Source of the DNA: Microbulbifer rhizosphaerae
Lineage (GTDB): Bacteria; Pseudomonadota; Gammaproteobacteria; Pseudomonadales; Cellvibrionaceae
Reading direction: 5' to 3'
NCBI RefSeq assembly: GCF_014191725.1
Contig: NZ_JACHWZ010000004.1
Span: forward strand, 91,190-155,189
Length of the DNA stretch: 64,000 nucleotides
The translations under genes were made by a program, and so were the position numbers. This document shows positions 55,621 to 64,000 of this stretch, one piece after another. Every line of letters begins with the position of its first letter. Position 1 is the first letter of the stretch. The notes under the pieces were generated by a model that had not been told where the DNA came from, made no database searches, and was given only the letters and a program-made list of their open reading frames with translations.

Positions 55621-58452
55621 CTACGCTTCCCTCGCCACCAGGCCGAACAACGTGTCCAGGTCCTGCTCCTGGCCCCAGTCGTGCAGTGCACGGATTTCCC
55701 GCGCTGTGGCCTCCAGGCTCCGTCCGTCGACCTCCGCCTCTTCCTCCTCCTGCAGCGGGCGCAGCTGTTCCTGCAATTTCGCGGTGGCCTCGCGCAGCCG
55801 CGGCACACCGCAATAACAGCAGGCGCCGTGTAGACGGTGTACCAGCTCGAACAACCCCTTGTGATCCCCCTCAGCCTGCAGGCAGTTCAATTCCTGCTCG
55901 TCGGCCATCAACCCATCGAGCAGCATCTGCAGCATGTCGCGGGCCAGTTTGGCGTTGTTGTTGCTGAGGCCCAGGCTCTCGCTGATGTCCACCGGCCGCG
56001 GGCTCCGCTCGCGTCCCGGGGCGGGCATCGCCGGTGCCAGGATTTTCATCCAGCGCTTGATCATATTGCTTAGCTGCGCCTCGCTGACCGGCTTGCTGAG
56101 GTAGTCGTCCATTCCCGCGGAGAGCAGTCGGGCTTTTTCCTCGGCGCCGGCGTGGGCGGTAAGCGCGATGATCGGAATGCGCTTGTCGCTCTTCCCCTGG
56201 CTTTTTTCCTCTTCGCGAATCCGCCGGGTGGCGGCGATGCCGTCCATATCCGGCATCTGGATATCCATAAAGATCAGATTGAATTCCCGCTGTCGCCAGA
56301 GTTGTAATGCCTCTTCGCCGCTCGCTGCCACGGTGGCGTCCACGCCCTGGGCGCGCAGCAGCTCCCCTACCAGCAGTCGGTTGGCTCTGTGGTCGTCCAC
56401 CGCCAGCACCCGCGGCGCGGCGGGCCAGGGCAGGGTGGGTTGGCTGCCGGTAATACGCGGCGCCTGGCCCGATTGCGGCGCGGCGCGGCGCAGGGCGCGC
56501 AGCAGGTTGTCGCGGGTCACCGGCTTGCGCAGGAAGGTCAGCACCCGGGTGCGCAACTGTTCGTAGCAGCGGCGCAGCTCCACCGGCGAACCCTGTAAAA
56601 TGACCCGGCACTGGTAGGTATCCACCAGTTGCTGCACCGTGCCCACGAACCGTTCGAAATCGCCACCGGCGATGGCGGTGTCGATGATCACCGCATCCGG
56701 CTGCGAGTCGTGGCGCCACATCTGCTCCACTGCCGGCTGCAGGGTTTTGGTCTCCGCCAGTTCCACCGCTTCCACCTGCCAGTGCCTGAGCAGCTGCGCC
56801 ACCTGCATGCGGGTCATATTGTTGGGGTCTGCGACCAGCAGGCGGGCGCCCGGAAACTGCTCGCGCATCGGCGCGGCGCGGTTGCGCTCCAACAGCAGGG
56901 GCAGGTGTACCCAGAAGGTCGAGCCCCTGCCGGCGACTTCGTCGATACCGATACTGCCGCGCATACGCTGGATCAGGCTGCGCGCGATCGCCAGGCCCAG
57001 GCCGCTGCTGCTGATCTGCTGGCTGTGCCGCTGGGTGTTGTGCTCCACCAGTTGGCGCAGTTCCCGGCGACCCTGCTCGTCGATGCGGTTGCCGAGGTCG
57101 GTGACGCTGATGCGCACCATCAGTTCCGATTCCCTGGCGCTCTGCACACTGATGCGCACCGGGATATCGCCGTTCTCGGAACTGCGCACCGCGCTGCCCA
57201 CCAGGTTGGTGAGTATCTGCTTGATGCGCAGCGGGTCGCCGATCAGCGTAGTGGGCAGTTGGTTGTCGATCAGTGGTACCAGTTCCAACTGGTGTTCATA
57301 GGCGAAGGGCGCGAGTATCTGCAGGGTTTCCTCCAGCAGTTGCCCGAGGTCCATGGGGATATGGTCGAGTACCAGCTTGCCAGACTCGATGCGCGAGAAG
57401 TCCAGGATATCGTTGATCGTGGTGAGCAGGCTTTCCGACGAGCGCAGGATAGTCTGCAGGTAGTCCTGCTGCAATTCGTCCACATCGGTTTTCAAAAGCA
57501 GATTGGTAAATCCGATGATGCCGTTCAGCGGCGTGCGGATTTCGTGGCTGGTATTGGCGAGAAAAGCTGATTTTACCCGGCTGGCCTCCAGCGCTTTCTT
57601 GCGCGCCAGGTCCAGCTCGATGTTCTGTTCTTCCATGCTGTCCAGGGATTGCCGGAGGTCTTCCATGGACTGGTGCAGGCTGGATTTGTAATCCCGCTGG
57701 TGGTTGGCGAGGTTCGCCGCCATCTCGTTGACCTGCTCCGCCAGTTGGTGCAGCTCGCGGCTGTAGCTCTCGCCCGCGCGGGCGGCGAAACGGCCGTCAC
57801 CGATGGCCGAGAGTGTTTCCCGCAACCGTGCCAGGGAGCGGGCGAAGCGTTCGGACAGGAACACCGACCACATCAGCGCCGCCAGGGTGCAAACGATCAG
57901 TCCCAGCAGCAGTACCACCACTACCTGGTAGGTGCCGACGATAAAGTAGGGGCGGTGCAATTCGATGCTCAGCCAGCAACTGAGCGGATCGCCCTCCAGG
58001 GGCTGCAGTACCTGAAGGCTGCCGGATTTCTCGTAGATAAAGGGCGCGCGGCCATGCAGCTCGGCGGCGCTGACGGTGGCGCGTGGTCGGGGGCCCACGC
58101 TGGCCAGCAGCCGCAGTCCGCTGTCGTCGTTCAGGGGGGCTCCCTTGACGGCATCGGTGGTGTAGATGTGCACCGAGCGCACCATGTCCTTTTCCAGCAT
58201 CAGCGTCAGCAGGCTCTGGTGCAGCCATTCCTTACGCAGTTCCGACGGCTGGCTGCCGCTCAGCTGGATCAGCGATGCCAGTTGCTCCGCGCTGGCGCGG
58301 CCGTGGCTCAACAGCAACTGACGGCGCTCGTGAAGCTGCTGCAGGCTGAACAGTATGCCCAGTACCAAGGCCAGCAGCAGCGCCGGCGCCAGGGCAAAGC
58401 GGAACACGATCGCGCGCAGTGAGCGCAGGCGGGGGGGCGGATCCTGTACCAT
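55621..58452 (-). CDS. gacS: Hybrid sensor histidine kinase GacS/BarA
   Basis: A 943-residue hybrid kinase that with a GacA/UvrY regulator controls small RNAs of the Csr/Rsm system. Order: N-terminal helix, periplasmic sensor (about 45-165), second helix, HAMP, a dimerisation domain with His303 (NTSHEIRTPLNG), ATPase domain (GSAVRSSENGDIP, GRGSTFWVHLP), a degenerate receiver domain, a canonical receiver with Asp730 (IFMDIQMPDMDG), and a C-terminal phosphotransfer domain with His872 (VHRLHG). It is divergent from cysM-relA, as in pseudomonads. The first receiver has lost part of the acidic pocket (VADPNN). Confidence 0.93.
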   Translation of the reverse strand: MVQDPPPRLRSLRAIVFRFALAPALLLALVLGILFSLQQLHERRQLLLSHGRASAEQLASLIQLSGSQPSELRKEWLHQSLLTLMLEKDMVRSVHIYTTDAVKGAPLNDDSGLRLLASVGPRPRATVSAAELHGRAPFIYEKSGSLQVLQPLEGDPLSCWLSIELHRPYFIVGTYQVVVVLLLGLIVCTLAALMWSVFLSERFARSLARLRETLSAIGDGRFAARAGESYSRELHQLAEQVNEMAANLANHQRDYKSSLHQSMEDLRQSLDSMEEQNIELDLARKKALEASRVKSAFLANTSHEIRTPLNGIIGFTNLLLKTDVDELQQDYLQTILRSSESLLTTINDILDFSRIESGKLVLDHIPMDLGQLLEETLQILAPFAYEHQLELVPLIDNQLPTTLIGDPLRIKQILTNLVGSAVRSSENGDIPVRISVQSARESELMVRISVTDLGNRIDEQGRRELRQLVEHNTQRHSQQISSSGLGLAIARSLIQRMRGSIGIDEVAGRGSTFWVHLPLLLERNRAAPMREQFPGARLLVADPNNMTRMQVAQLLRHWQVEAVELAETKTLQPAVEQMWRHDSQPDAVIIDTAIAGGDFERFVGTVQQLVDTYQCRVILQGSPVELRRCYEQLRTRVLTFLRKPVTRDNLLRALRRAAPQSGQAPRITGSQPTLPWPAAPRVLAVDDHRANRLLVGELLRAQGVDATVAASGEEALQLWRQREFNLIFMDIQMPDMDGIAATRRIREEEKSQGKSDKRIPIIALTAHAGAEEKARLLSAGMDDYLSKPVSEAQLSNMIKRWMKILAPAMPAPGRERSPRPVDISESLGLSNNNAKLARDMLQMLLDGLMADEQELNCLQAEGDHKGLFELVHRLHGACCYCGVPRLREATAKLQEQLRPLQEEEEAEVDGRSLEATAREIRALHDWGQEQDLDTLFGLVAREA

Positions 58453-58489
58453 GTGGTCAGTTTCGGTTATTTGTTATCAGCCGCCATGA

Positions 58490-58562
58490 TCAGTGATTGA
58501 TCACCAATGATCAATGTCTCGCCCCTGTTCATTGATAACTGATCACCGATCACTGATCATTG
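58490..58562. repeat. Intergenic inverted-repeat element (TGATCA type)
   Basis: TGATTGATCACCAATGATCA and a later TTCATTGATAACTGATCACC are largely reverse complements, with TGATCA repeated six times. It fills the divergent gap between gacS and cysM, so promoters of both genes may overlap it. Confidence 0.65.
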
Positions 58563-58599
58563 TCTCCCGTTGAGGTTTGAATCTGGAACGCGCATCCCC

Positions 58600-59502
58600 A
58601 TGGATTATCCCACAATCGCCGACTGCGTAGGCAACACGCCGCTGGTTCGGCTACAGCGCCTGCAGGGCGAAACCAGTAACACCATCCTGCTCAAATTGGA
58701 GGGGAACAATCCGGCCGGTTCGGTCAAGGATCGACCGGCCCTGTCGATGATCCAGCACGCCGAGGCCCGCGGCCGGATAAAGCCCGGGGACACATTGATT
58801 GAGGCCACCAGCGGCAACACCGGTATCGCCCTGGCCATGGCCGCGGCGATCAAGGGCTACCGCATGGTGCTGATCATGCCGGAGAGCGCCACCGACGAGC
58901 GCAAGGCGGCGATGGCCGCCTACGGGGCCGAACTGATCCTGGTGACCGCGGAGGAGGGCATGGAGGGCGCTCGCGACCTGGCACTGAAAATGCAGGCGGA
59001 AGGGCGCGGCCTGGTGCTGGATCAGTTCGCCAACCACGACAATCCGAGGGCGCATTTTGAGGGCACCGGTCCGGAGATCTGGCGCCAGACCAACGGTGAT
59101 ATCACCCACTTCGTCTCCTCCATGGGCACCACCGGCACTATCATGGGCTGTGGCCGCTATCTCAAGCAGCAGAATCCCGCTGTGCAGATTATCGGCCTGA
59201 GACCCACCGAAGGCTCCAGTATTCCCGGCATCCGCCGCTGGCCGACCGCTTACCTGCCCAGCATCTTCGCCGCCGAGGAGGTGGATCGGACCCTGGATAT
59301 CAGCCAGCGGGAAGCGGAGGAAATGACCCGCAAACTGGCCCGGGTCGAGGGCATTTTCTGCGGTGTCTCCTCCGGCGGCGCCGTGGCCGGTGCCCTGCGG
59401 GTGTCTGCGGAAGTGGAGAACGCCACCATAGTGGCGATTATCTGTGACCGCGGGGACCGCTACCTGTCTTCCGGTTTGTTCGGCAACTGGTTCGGCAACT
59501 AG
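58600..59502 (+). CDS. cysM: Cysteine synthase B (O-acetylserine sulfhydrylase CysM)
   Basis: CysM makes cysteine or S-sulfocysteine from O-acetylserine. The start ATG at 58600 (MDYPTIADCVGNTPLVRLQR) is favoured over an upstream ATG because it matches the family start. The PLP lysine is in NPAGSVKDRPA, and the phosphate loop is EATSGNTGIALA. The 300-residue length is typical. The stop directly abuts the relA ATG. rlmD, which often stands between cysM and relA, is absent. Confidence 0.94.
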   Translation: MDYPTIADCVGNTPLVRLQRLQGETSNTILLKLEGNNPAGSVKDRPALSMIQHAEARGRIKPGDTLIEATSGNTGIALAMAAAIKGYRMVLIMPESATDERKAAMAAYGAELILVTAEEGMEGARDLALKMQAEGRGLVLDQFANHDNPRAHFEGTGPEIWRQTNGDITHFVSSMGTTGTIMGCGRYLKQQNPAVQIIGLRPTEGSSIPGIRRWPTAYLPSIFAAEEVDRTLDISQREAEEMTRKLARVEGIFCGVSSGGAVAGALRVSAEVENATIVAIICDRGDRYLSSGLFGNWFGN

Positions 59503-61758
59503 ATGGTTCAAGTAAGAAAACACCACTCCCTGGGCGCTGACAGCGAGCTGGACCTGGAGTCCTGGCTGCGCCATGTGCAGACCCTGGCCAAGCTCGATGG
59601 CGGCGCGTTGGTCACCCTGCGCCGGGCCGCGGAATTGAGTGCCGAGGCCGAGAAGCGGGCGATCGCCGCGGAGAATATCTGGGCCGAAGGTGCCAGCAGC
59701 TTCCGCACCGGCCTGGAGATGGCCGAGATACTCGCCGACCTGCAGATTGACAGCGAAGCGCTGTGCGCCGCGGTGCTCTACCGCGCGGTGCGGGAAAAGC
59801 GCCTGCCTCTGAAAACCGTCGAGGAGGAGTTCGGCAAGACGGTGGCCAAGCTGATTCGCGGGGTCCTGCGCATGGCCGCAATTCGCAGCCGCAGCGCTGA
59901 AACCGGGGGCGAGGGCAAAAGCGCAGCGGTTGAGGAGCACTCGGAGAATATCCGCCGCATGCTGGTGGCGCTGGTAGACGATGTGCGCGTGGCGCTGATC
60001 AAACTGTCCGAACGCACCTGCGCGATTCGTGCGGCGAAGAATGCCGACCCGGTCAAGCGCCGGCGGGTCGCGAGGGAAGTGGCCGATGTCTACGCGCCGC
60101 TGGCCCACCGCCTGGGGATCGGCCATATCAAATGGGAGTTGGAAGATCTTTCGTTCCGCTACCTGGAACCGAGTGATTACAAGCAGATAGCGCGCCTGTT
60201 GGACGAAAAGCGCCTGGCGCGGCAGAAGTATATCGACCAGGTGTTGGAGCTCTTGCGCAACGAGCTGGCTCGGGCGGATATCCGCGGCGAGGTCTACGGC
60301 CGCGCAAAGCACATCTATAGTATCTGGCGCAAAATGCGCCGCAAGAATATTGGCTTCTCCCAGGTATACGATATCCGCGCGGTGCGTATCCTGGTGCCCA
60401 CGGTGCGCGACTGCTACGCGGTGCTCGGCATAGCGCACAACCTGTGGCGCAACATCCCCAACGAGTTCGACGACTATATCGCCTCGCCCAAGGAAAACGG
60501 CTACCGCTCCCTGCACACCGCGGTGATCGGTCCGGATCGCAAGGTATTGGAAGTGCAGATCCGCACCTTCGCCATGCACGAGGAGGCGGAGTACGGCGTC
60601 TGTGCCCATTGGCGCTACAAGGGCACCGACAGGAAATCCGGCCAGTTGGAGGGACAGGACGGCTACGAGCAGAAAATCTCCTGGCTGCGCCAGGTCCTCG
60701 ACTGGCACGAAGAGGTGGGCGGCAATCCGCTGCAGGACGACCTGCAGTCCAGCGAGATCGATACGCGCATCTACGTGTTCACGCCGGACGGCCACGTGGT
60801 GGACCTGCCCCGCGGCGCCACGCCGCTGGATTTTGCCTACAAAATCCACACCGAGATCGGCCACCGCTGCCGGGGCGCCAAGGTGGACGGGCGCATAGTG
60901 CCGCTCAACCACGAGCTGCAGACCGCCAACCAGGTGGAGATCCTCACCGGCAAGCGCGAGGCCCCCAGCCGCGACTGGCTTTCTTCCGGCATGGGCTACA
61001 TCACGACTTCCCGCGCCCGCGCCAAGGTGATCCACTGGTTCAAGCAGCAGGCGCGGGACCAGAATATTGCCGATGGGCGCGGCATTCTCGACGGGGAATT
61101 CAAGCAGCTGGCATTGAACGATTTCGATTTCGACAAGCTCGCCGGCAAGCTCAATATGCACTCCCTGGACGACCTCTACGCCGCGGTGGGTGCGGGGGAT
61201 ATCGGTGTGGGCCAGGTGCTCAACACCGCCCAGCGCATGGTCAGGGTGGACCGGGTGGAGCAATTGCCCTCGCTCACCGCCTCGGTGGCCCGGGGCGAGG
61301 GCAAGGCGGATGTGTACATTGATGGCGTGGGCAACCTGATGACCCACATCGCGCGCTGCTGTAACCCGCTCCCCGGCGACGACATCATGGGCTACATCAC
61401 CCAGGGCCGGGGCGTATCCATTCACCGCAAGGATTGCGCCAACATGCTGCGCATGCAGTCCGAGGAGTCCGAGCGGGTACTGCAGGTGGAATGGGCGGAA
61501 AAGCCGAAGGAAGTGTATTCGGTGGAAATCATGATCGAGGCCTATGATCGCCACGGCCTATTGCGGGATATCACCACCATGCTCGACAGCCAGCGTATCA
61601 ATATCACCGCCATGCAGACGCGCTCCAATAAGCACAAGCACACGGTGGATATGGTGCTCACCGCGGAGATCCGCAACTTTGAGGAATTGAGCCGCGTGTT
61701 GCACCGCATCAACCAGTTGCCCAACGTGGCTTCTGCGCGGCGGCGGATACTGCACTAG
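59503..61758 (+). CDS. relA: GTP pyrophosphokinase RelA
   Basis: RelA makes (p)ppGpp on starved ribosomes. The 751-residue product has a degenerate HD domain (no intact HD pair in the region around residues 60-170, so hydrolase activity is unlikely), the synthetase domain (RAKHIYSIWRKM, ASPKENGYRSLHTAV), TGS (IYVFTPDGHVVDLPRGATPL DF), a zinc-finger/RIS part (ARCCNPLPGDDIMGY) and a C-terminal ACT domain. Its ATG directly follows the cysM stop. mazG is downstream, as in E. coli. Confidence 0.95.
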   Translation: MVQVRKHHSLGADSELDLESWLRHVQTLAKLDGGALVTLRRAAELSAEAEKRAIAAENIWAEGASSFRTGLEMAEILADLQIDSEALCAAVLYRAVREKRLPLKTVEEEFGKTVAKLIRGVLRMAAIRSRSAETGGEGKSAAVEEHSENIRRMLVALVDDVRVALIKLSERTCAIRAAKNADPVKRRRVAREVADVYAPLAHRLGIGHIKWELEDLSFRYLEPSDYKQIARLLDEKRLARQKYIDQVLELLRNELARADIRGEVYGRAKHIYSIWRKMRRKNIGFSQVYDIRAVRILVPTVRDCYAVLGIAHNLWRNIPNEFDDYIASPKENGYRSLHTAVIGPDRKVLEVQIRTFAMHEEAEYGVCAHWRYKGTDRKSGQLEGQDGYEQKISWLRQVLDWHEEVGGNPLQDDLQSSEIDTRIYVFTPDGHVVDLPRGATPLDFAYKIHTEIGHRCRGAKVDGRIVPLNHELQTANQVEILTGKREAPSRDWLSSGMGYITTSRARAKVIHWFKQQARDQNIADGRGILDGEFKQLALNDFDFDKLAGKLNMHSLDDLYAAVGAGDIGVGQVLNTAQRMVRVDRVEQLPSLTASVARGEGKADVYIDGVGNLMTHIARCCNPLPGDDIMGYITQGRGVSIHRKDCANMLRMQSEESERVLQVEWAEKPKEVYSVEIMIEAYDRHGLLRDITTMLDSQRINITAMQTRSNKHKHTVDMVLTAEIRNFEELSRVLHRINQLPNVASARRRILH

Positions 61759-61804
61759 TGATGAATGCGGAACGCGGAATGCGTTAGCGCTCCGGCTCCG
61801 AAAA

Positions 61805-61845
61805 CTCCCCTCTCCCGCTTGCGGGAGAGGGGTTGGGGAGAGGGG
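61805..61845. repeat. Family B repeat between relA and mazG
   Basis: CTCCCCTCTCCCGC-TTGC-GGGAGAGGGG then TTGGGGAGAGGGG; nearly identical to the copy at 20211. A partial family A word GGCCGTTGGCCGCGATCG (61851-61868) follows directly and lies just before the mazG start. Confidence 0.82.
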
Positions 61846-61891
61846 ATTCCGGCCGTTGGCCGCGATCGAAATTTATCGCAAGGGAAATATC

Positions 61892-62704
61892 GTGCAAGAA
61901 AAATACACCGTCGAAGACCTGCTGTATTTGATGAAACAACTGCGCAATCCCGAAGGCGGCTGCCCCTGGGACCTGAAGCAGGATTTTGCCAGCATAGTCC
62001 CCTCCACCATCGAGGAGGCCTACGAGGTGGCCGAGGCCATCGAGGCGCAGGATTTCGAACACCTGCACGAGGAGCTCGGCGACCTCCTGTTCCAGGTCAT
62101 CTTCTACGCCCAGCTCGGCAGTGAAGCCGGTCATTTCGATTTTTTCCGTATCACTGACACCCTGGTGCGCAAACTGCTGCGTCGCCACCCGCATGTATTT
62201 CCCAGCGGGGAACTTTACAGCGATAACTGCGGCGTGGCGGTTGACGAGGCTCGGGTAAAGCAAAATTGGGAGGTTATCAAAGCGGAAGAGCGCCATGCCA
62301 AAGGAGAGGCGGGTGCGCTGGACGGAGTCGCCCTCGGCCTGCCGGCACTGACCCGTGCCGGCAAATTGCAAAAGCGCGCCGCGCGGGTGGGGTTCGACTG
62401 GCCGGATATCGACGGCGCGCTGGACAAGATCGAGGAGGAGATCGCTGAACTGCGCGAAGCGGTCCGCAGCGGTGACCGCGAGCACAGCCGGGAGGAGCTG
62501 GGGGATCTGTTGTTCTCCTGCGTCAATGCTGCGCGCCACCTGGAAGTTGATCCGGAAAGTGCGCTGCGCCACTGTAACCGCAAATTCGAGCGCCGCTTCG
62601 ACGCCGTGGAAAGGGAACTGAAATCCCAAGGGCGCCGGCCGGCGGACGCATCCCTCGCTGAACTGGATCAACTCTGGAATCAGGCCAAGAACCGGGAGCG
62701 TTGA
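61892..62704 (+). CDS. mazG: Nucleoside triphosphate pyrophosphohydrolase MazG
   Basis: MazG hydrolyses nucleoside triphosphates, including non-canonical ones, to monophosphates, and in E. coli lowers ppGpp. The GTG at 61892 is chosen for AAGGGA upstream and because the family start KYTVEDLLYLMKQLR follows; the frame is open further upstream. The 270-residue product has two MazG domains with EELGDLLFQVIFYAQ (N-terminal) and EELGDLLFSCVNAAR (C-terminal), and CPWDLKQDFASI. Confidence 0.94.
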   Translation: MQEKYTVEDLLYLMKQLRNPEGGCPWDLKQDFASIVPSTIEEAYEVAEAIEAQDFEHLHEELGDLLFQVIFYAQLGSEAGHFDFFRITDTLVRKLLRRHPHVFPSGELYSDNCGVAVDEARVKQNWEVIKAEERHAKGEAGALDGVALGLPALTRAGKLQKRAARVGFDWPDIDGALDKIEEEIAELREAVRSGDREHSREELGDLLFSCVNAARHLEVDPESALRHCNRKFERRFDAVERELKSQGRRPADASLAELDQLWNQAKNRER

Positions 62705-62768
62705 AGGGGATTTACCTGTAAGGTGGATAAGCACAGCGCATCCACCCTAAACAGGCCGTCACCACTAA

Positions 62769-63773
62769 TTACTGTTCAAGGGGTGCAATCAGCTGATTTG
62801 AGCAACTGCCGGTCTCCTCGAATTCCGCCACATTGGCGAGGGTGGTTCTGGCGATATCAGTAATCGCCTCCCGGGTGAAATAACCCTGGTGGCCGGTGAC
62901 CAACACGTTGTTGAAGGTGAGCAGCCGGGCGAATACGTCGTCGCTCAGCACTGTGTCCGAGTGATCCTCGAAGAACAGGCTCTCCTCCTCCTCGTACACA
63001 TCCAGCCCCAGGTAGCCGATTTTTCCCGATTTCAGCCCGCCAATGACCGCAGGGGTATCGATCACTGCACCGCGGCAAGTATTGATCAGGCAAACGCCGC
63101 TTTTCATCATCGAGAGGGTGTGGTCATCGATCAGGTGACGGGTGTCCGGCAGCAGTGGGCAGTGCAGGGAGATGATATCCGAGTGGCGGCAGAGGGTTTC
63201 CAGTGACACATACTCCATGCCCAGGCCGAGGCATCTCTCGTTAACCACCGGATCGGTGCCCAGCAGCCCGCAGCCAAAGCCGCGCATTATGGTCGCGAAT
63301 ACACAGCCGATCCGGCCGGTGCCCACCACGCCTACGGTTTTGCCGTGCAGGTCGAATCCCATCAGGCCATTCAAAGAGAAATTACCTTCGTGCACCCGCG
63401 CGTGGGCCCGAAGCACCTTGCGAATCAAGCACAGGATCAGCGCTACCGCATGTTCCGCCACAGCGTATGGCGAGTAGCCGGGCACATTGGCCACCAGAAT
63501 GCCCATTTCATTTGCGGCGCGGATATCCACATGGTTGAAGCCGGAACTGCGCAGCGCAATCATCCTGACGCCCTGGTCGCGCATTTGCTCCAGTAGCGGC
63601 CTTTGAATCTGGTCGTTGACAAACACGCAGATCACCGGGCTGGGATTGCACAGGGCCAGGGTTGTGGCATCGAGATGGGTGTCGACATAGAGAAGTTCGT
63701 GCCCGAGAGTGCGGTTGTAGCGGTCGAAATACTTTTTTTCGTAGGGCTGGGCGTTATAGATGGCAATCTTCAT
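62769..63773 (-). CDS. D-lactate dehydrogenase LdhA-like
   Basis: A 334-residue 2-hydroxyacid dehydrogenase of the fermentative D-lactate dehydrogenase type: opening MKIAIYNAQPYEKKYFDR, FNHVDIRAA, the NAD site VGVVGTGRIGCVFA, the catalytic Arg in LINTCRGAVIDT, Glu in YEEEE, and His in VTGHQGYF. It reduces pyruvate to D-lactate with NADH. It is alone on the reverse strand; three hairpins lie upstream. Confidence 0.9.
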   Translation of the reverse strand: MKIAIYNAQPYEKKYFDRYNRTLGHELLYVDTHLDATTLALCNPSPVICVFVNDQIQRPLLEQMRDQGVRMIALRSSGFNHVDIRAANEMGILVANVPGYSPYAVAEHAVALILCLIRKVLRAHARVHEGNFSLNGLMGFDLHGKTVGVVGTGRIGCVFATIMRGFGCGLLGTDPVVNERCLGLGMEYVSLETLCRHSDIISLHCPLLPDTRHLIDDHTLSMMKSGVCLINTCRGAVIDTPAVIGGLKSGKIGYLGLDVYEEEESLFFEDHSDTVLSDDVFARLLTFNNVLVTGHQGYFTREAITDIARTTLANVAEFEETGSCSNQLIAPLEQ

Positions 63774-63870
63774 TGATCGGTGATCCCCTGGTCATCTCTT
63801 GTTCGGAGGTATCAGGGAAAGCATAGTTTGGCATTTGGGTATCCGTTCGTCGCCGGTCATCCCAGGGGAC

Positions 63871-63945
63871 GGGTACAGGGCCGCATATCGGCTGGTACCC
63901 GCCACCTTGGCGGGTCGCAAGGTCGGGCACCGGGCAGTGCCCGGT
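63871..63945 (-). ncRNA. Three consecutive hairpins upstream of ldhA (possible structured leader RNA)
   Basis: Within 75 bases there are three inverted repeats: GGGTAC...GTACCC with an inner GCCG/CGGC (63871-63900), ACCCGCC-ACCTT-GGCGGGT (63897-63915) and ACCGGGC-AGT-GCCCGGT (63929-63945). The first two share three bases and exclude each other in part. They start about 100 bases before the ldhA start on the reverse strand. They may form a structured leader or be part of a repeat; neither is proven, and the window ends just beyond. Confidence 0.35.
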
Positions 63946-64000
63946 AAACGCGCGCTGTCCGGTCGGCCGTTGCGGGTATTTGGATTTGTGCACGCCATCC

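Noticed and set aside
63754..63993. 79-codon reverse-strand frame upstream of ldhA
   Set aside because: It overlaps the hairpins and the ldhA start and has no clear ribosome-binding site or protein pattern.

Overview
This 64 kb window looks like the chromosome of a marine gammaproteobacterium of the Cellvibrionales type (Microbulbifer, Saccharophagus or Teredinibacter-like). The core gene order matches pseudomonad-like genomes (rimM-trmD-rplS, dsbC, hom-thrC, recJ, prfB-lysS; nadB against rpoE-rseABC; mucD-lepA-lepB-rnc-era-recO-acpS; gacS against cysM-relA-mazG). A secreted GH10 xylanase has two carbohydrate-binding modules joined by poly-serine linkers, a style typical of that group. The genus is an inference from gene content; no rRNA, tRNA or CRISPR array was recognised.

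Layout. 0-7.8 kb: translation genes, dsbC, threonine synthesis (hom, thrC) and recJ. 7.8-10.7 kb: a small accessory block with an EamA-transporter remnant, a LysE exporter, a lipoprotein, and a CueR-like regulator coupled to a permease. 10.9-13.7 kb: prfB (with its programmed frameshift) and lysS. 14-17.5 kb: an orphan gene and a reverse-strand lemA/TPM/PDZ operon. 17.5-25.5 kb: housekeeping genes (yaeQ, yajQ, two uracil-DNA glycosylases, an RpiB-like isomerase, ygfZ, sdhE-ygfX, nadB). 25.7-28.6 kb: the sigma-E operon rpoE-rseA-rseB-rseC.

28.6-47.8 kb is an accessory region lying where many relatives have rseC/mucC next to mucD. It holds the xylanase, an L-Ala-D/L-Glu epimerase, an RND efflux pair with its TetR regulator, an AraC regulator, and an AT-richer block of metabolic genes: DAHP synthase, vanadium haloperoxidase-like protein, FMO-type flavoenzyme, chorismate-lyase-like protein, cytochrome P450 and a TauE permease. 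The lyase, flavoenzyme and P450 together match the logic of the bmp5-bmp6-bmp7 pathway for brominated phenols and polybrominated diphenyl ethers/biphenyls. The added DAHP synthase (precursor supply) and haloperoxidase make this the most interesting part of the window. The epimerase and the murein amidase MpaA, partners in peptidoglycan recycling, flank the efflux and halogenation block.

47.8-55.5 kb: mucD-lepA-lepB-DUF4845-rnc-era-recO-acpS. 55.6-64 kb: a GacS/BarA hybrid kinase, then cysM-relA-mazG and a reverse-strand D-lactate dehydrogenase with three strong hairpins upstream. Several families of intergenic palindromic repeats are scattered through the core regions and are not evident in the AT-rich block.
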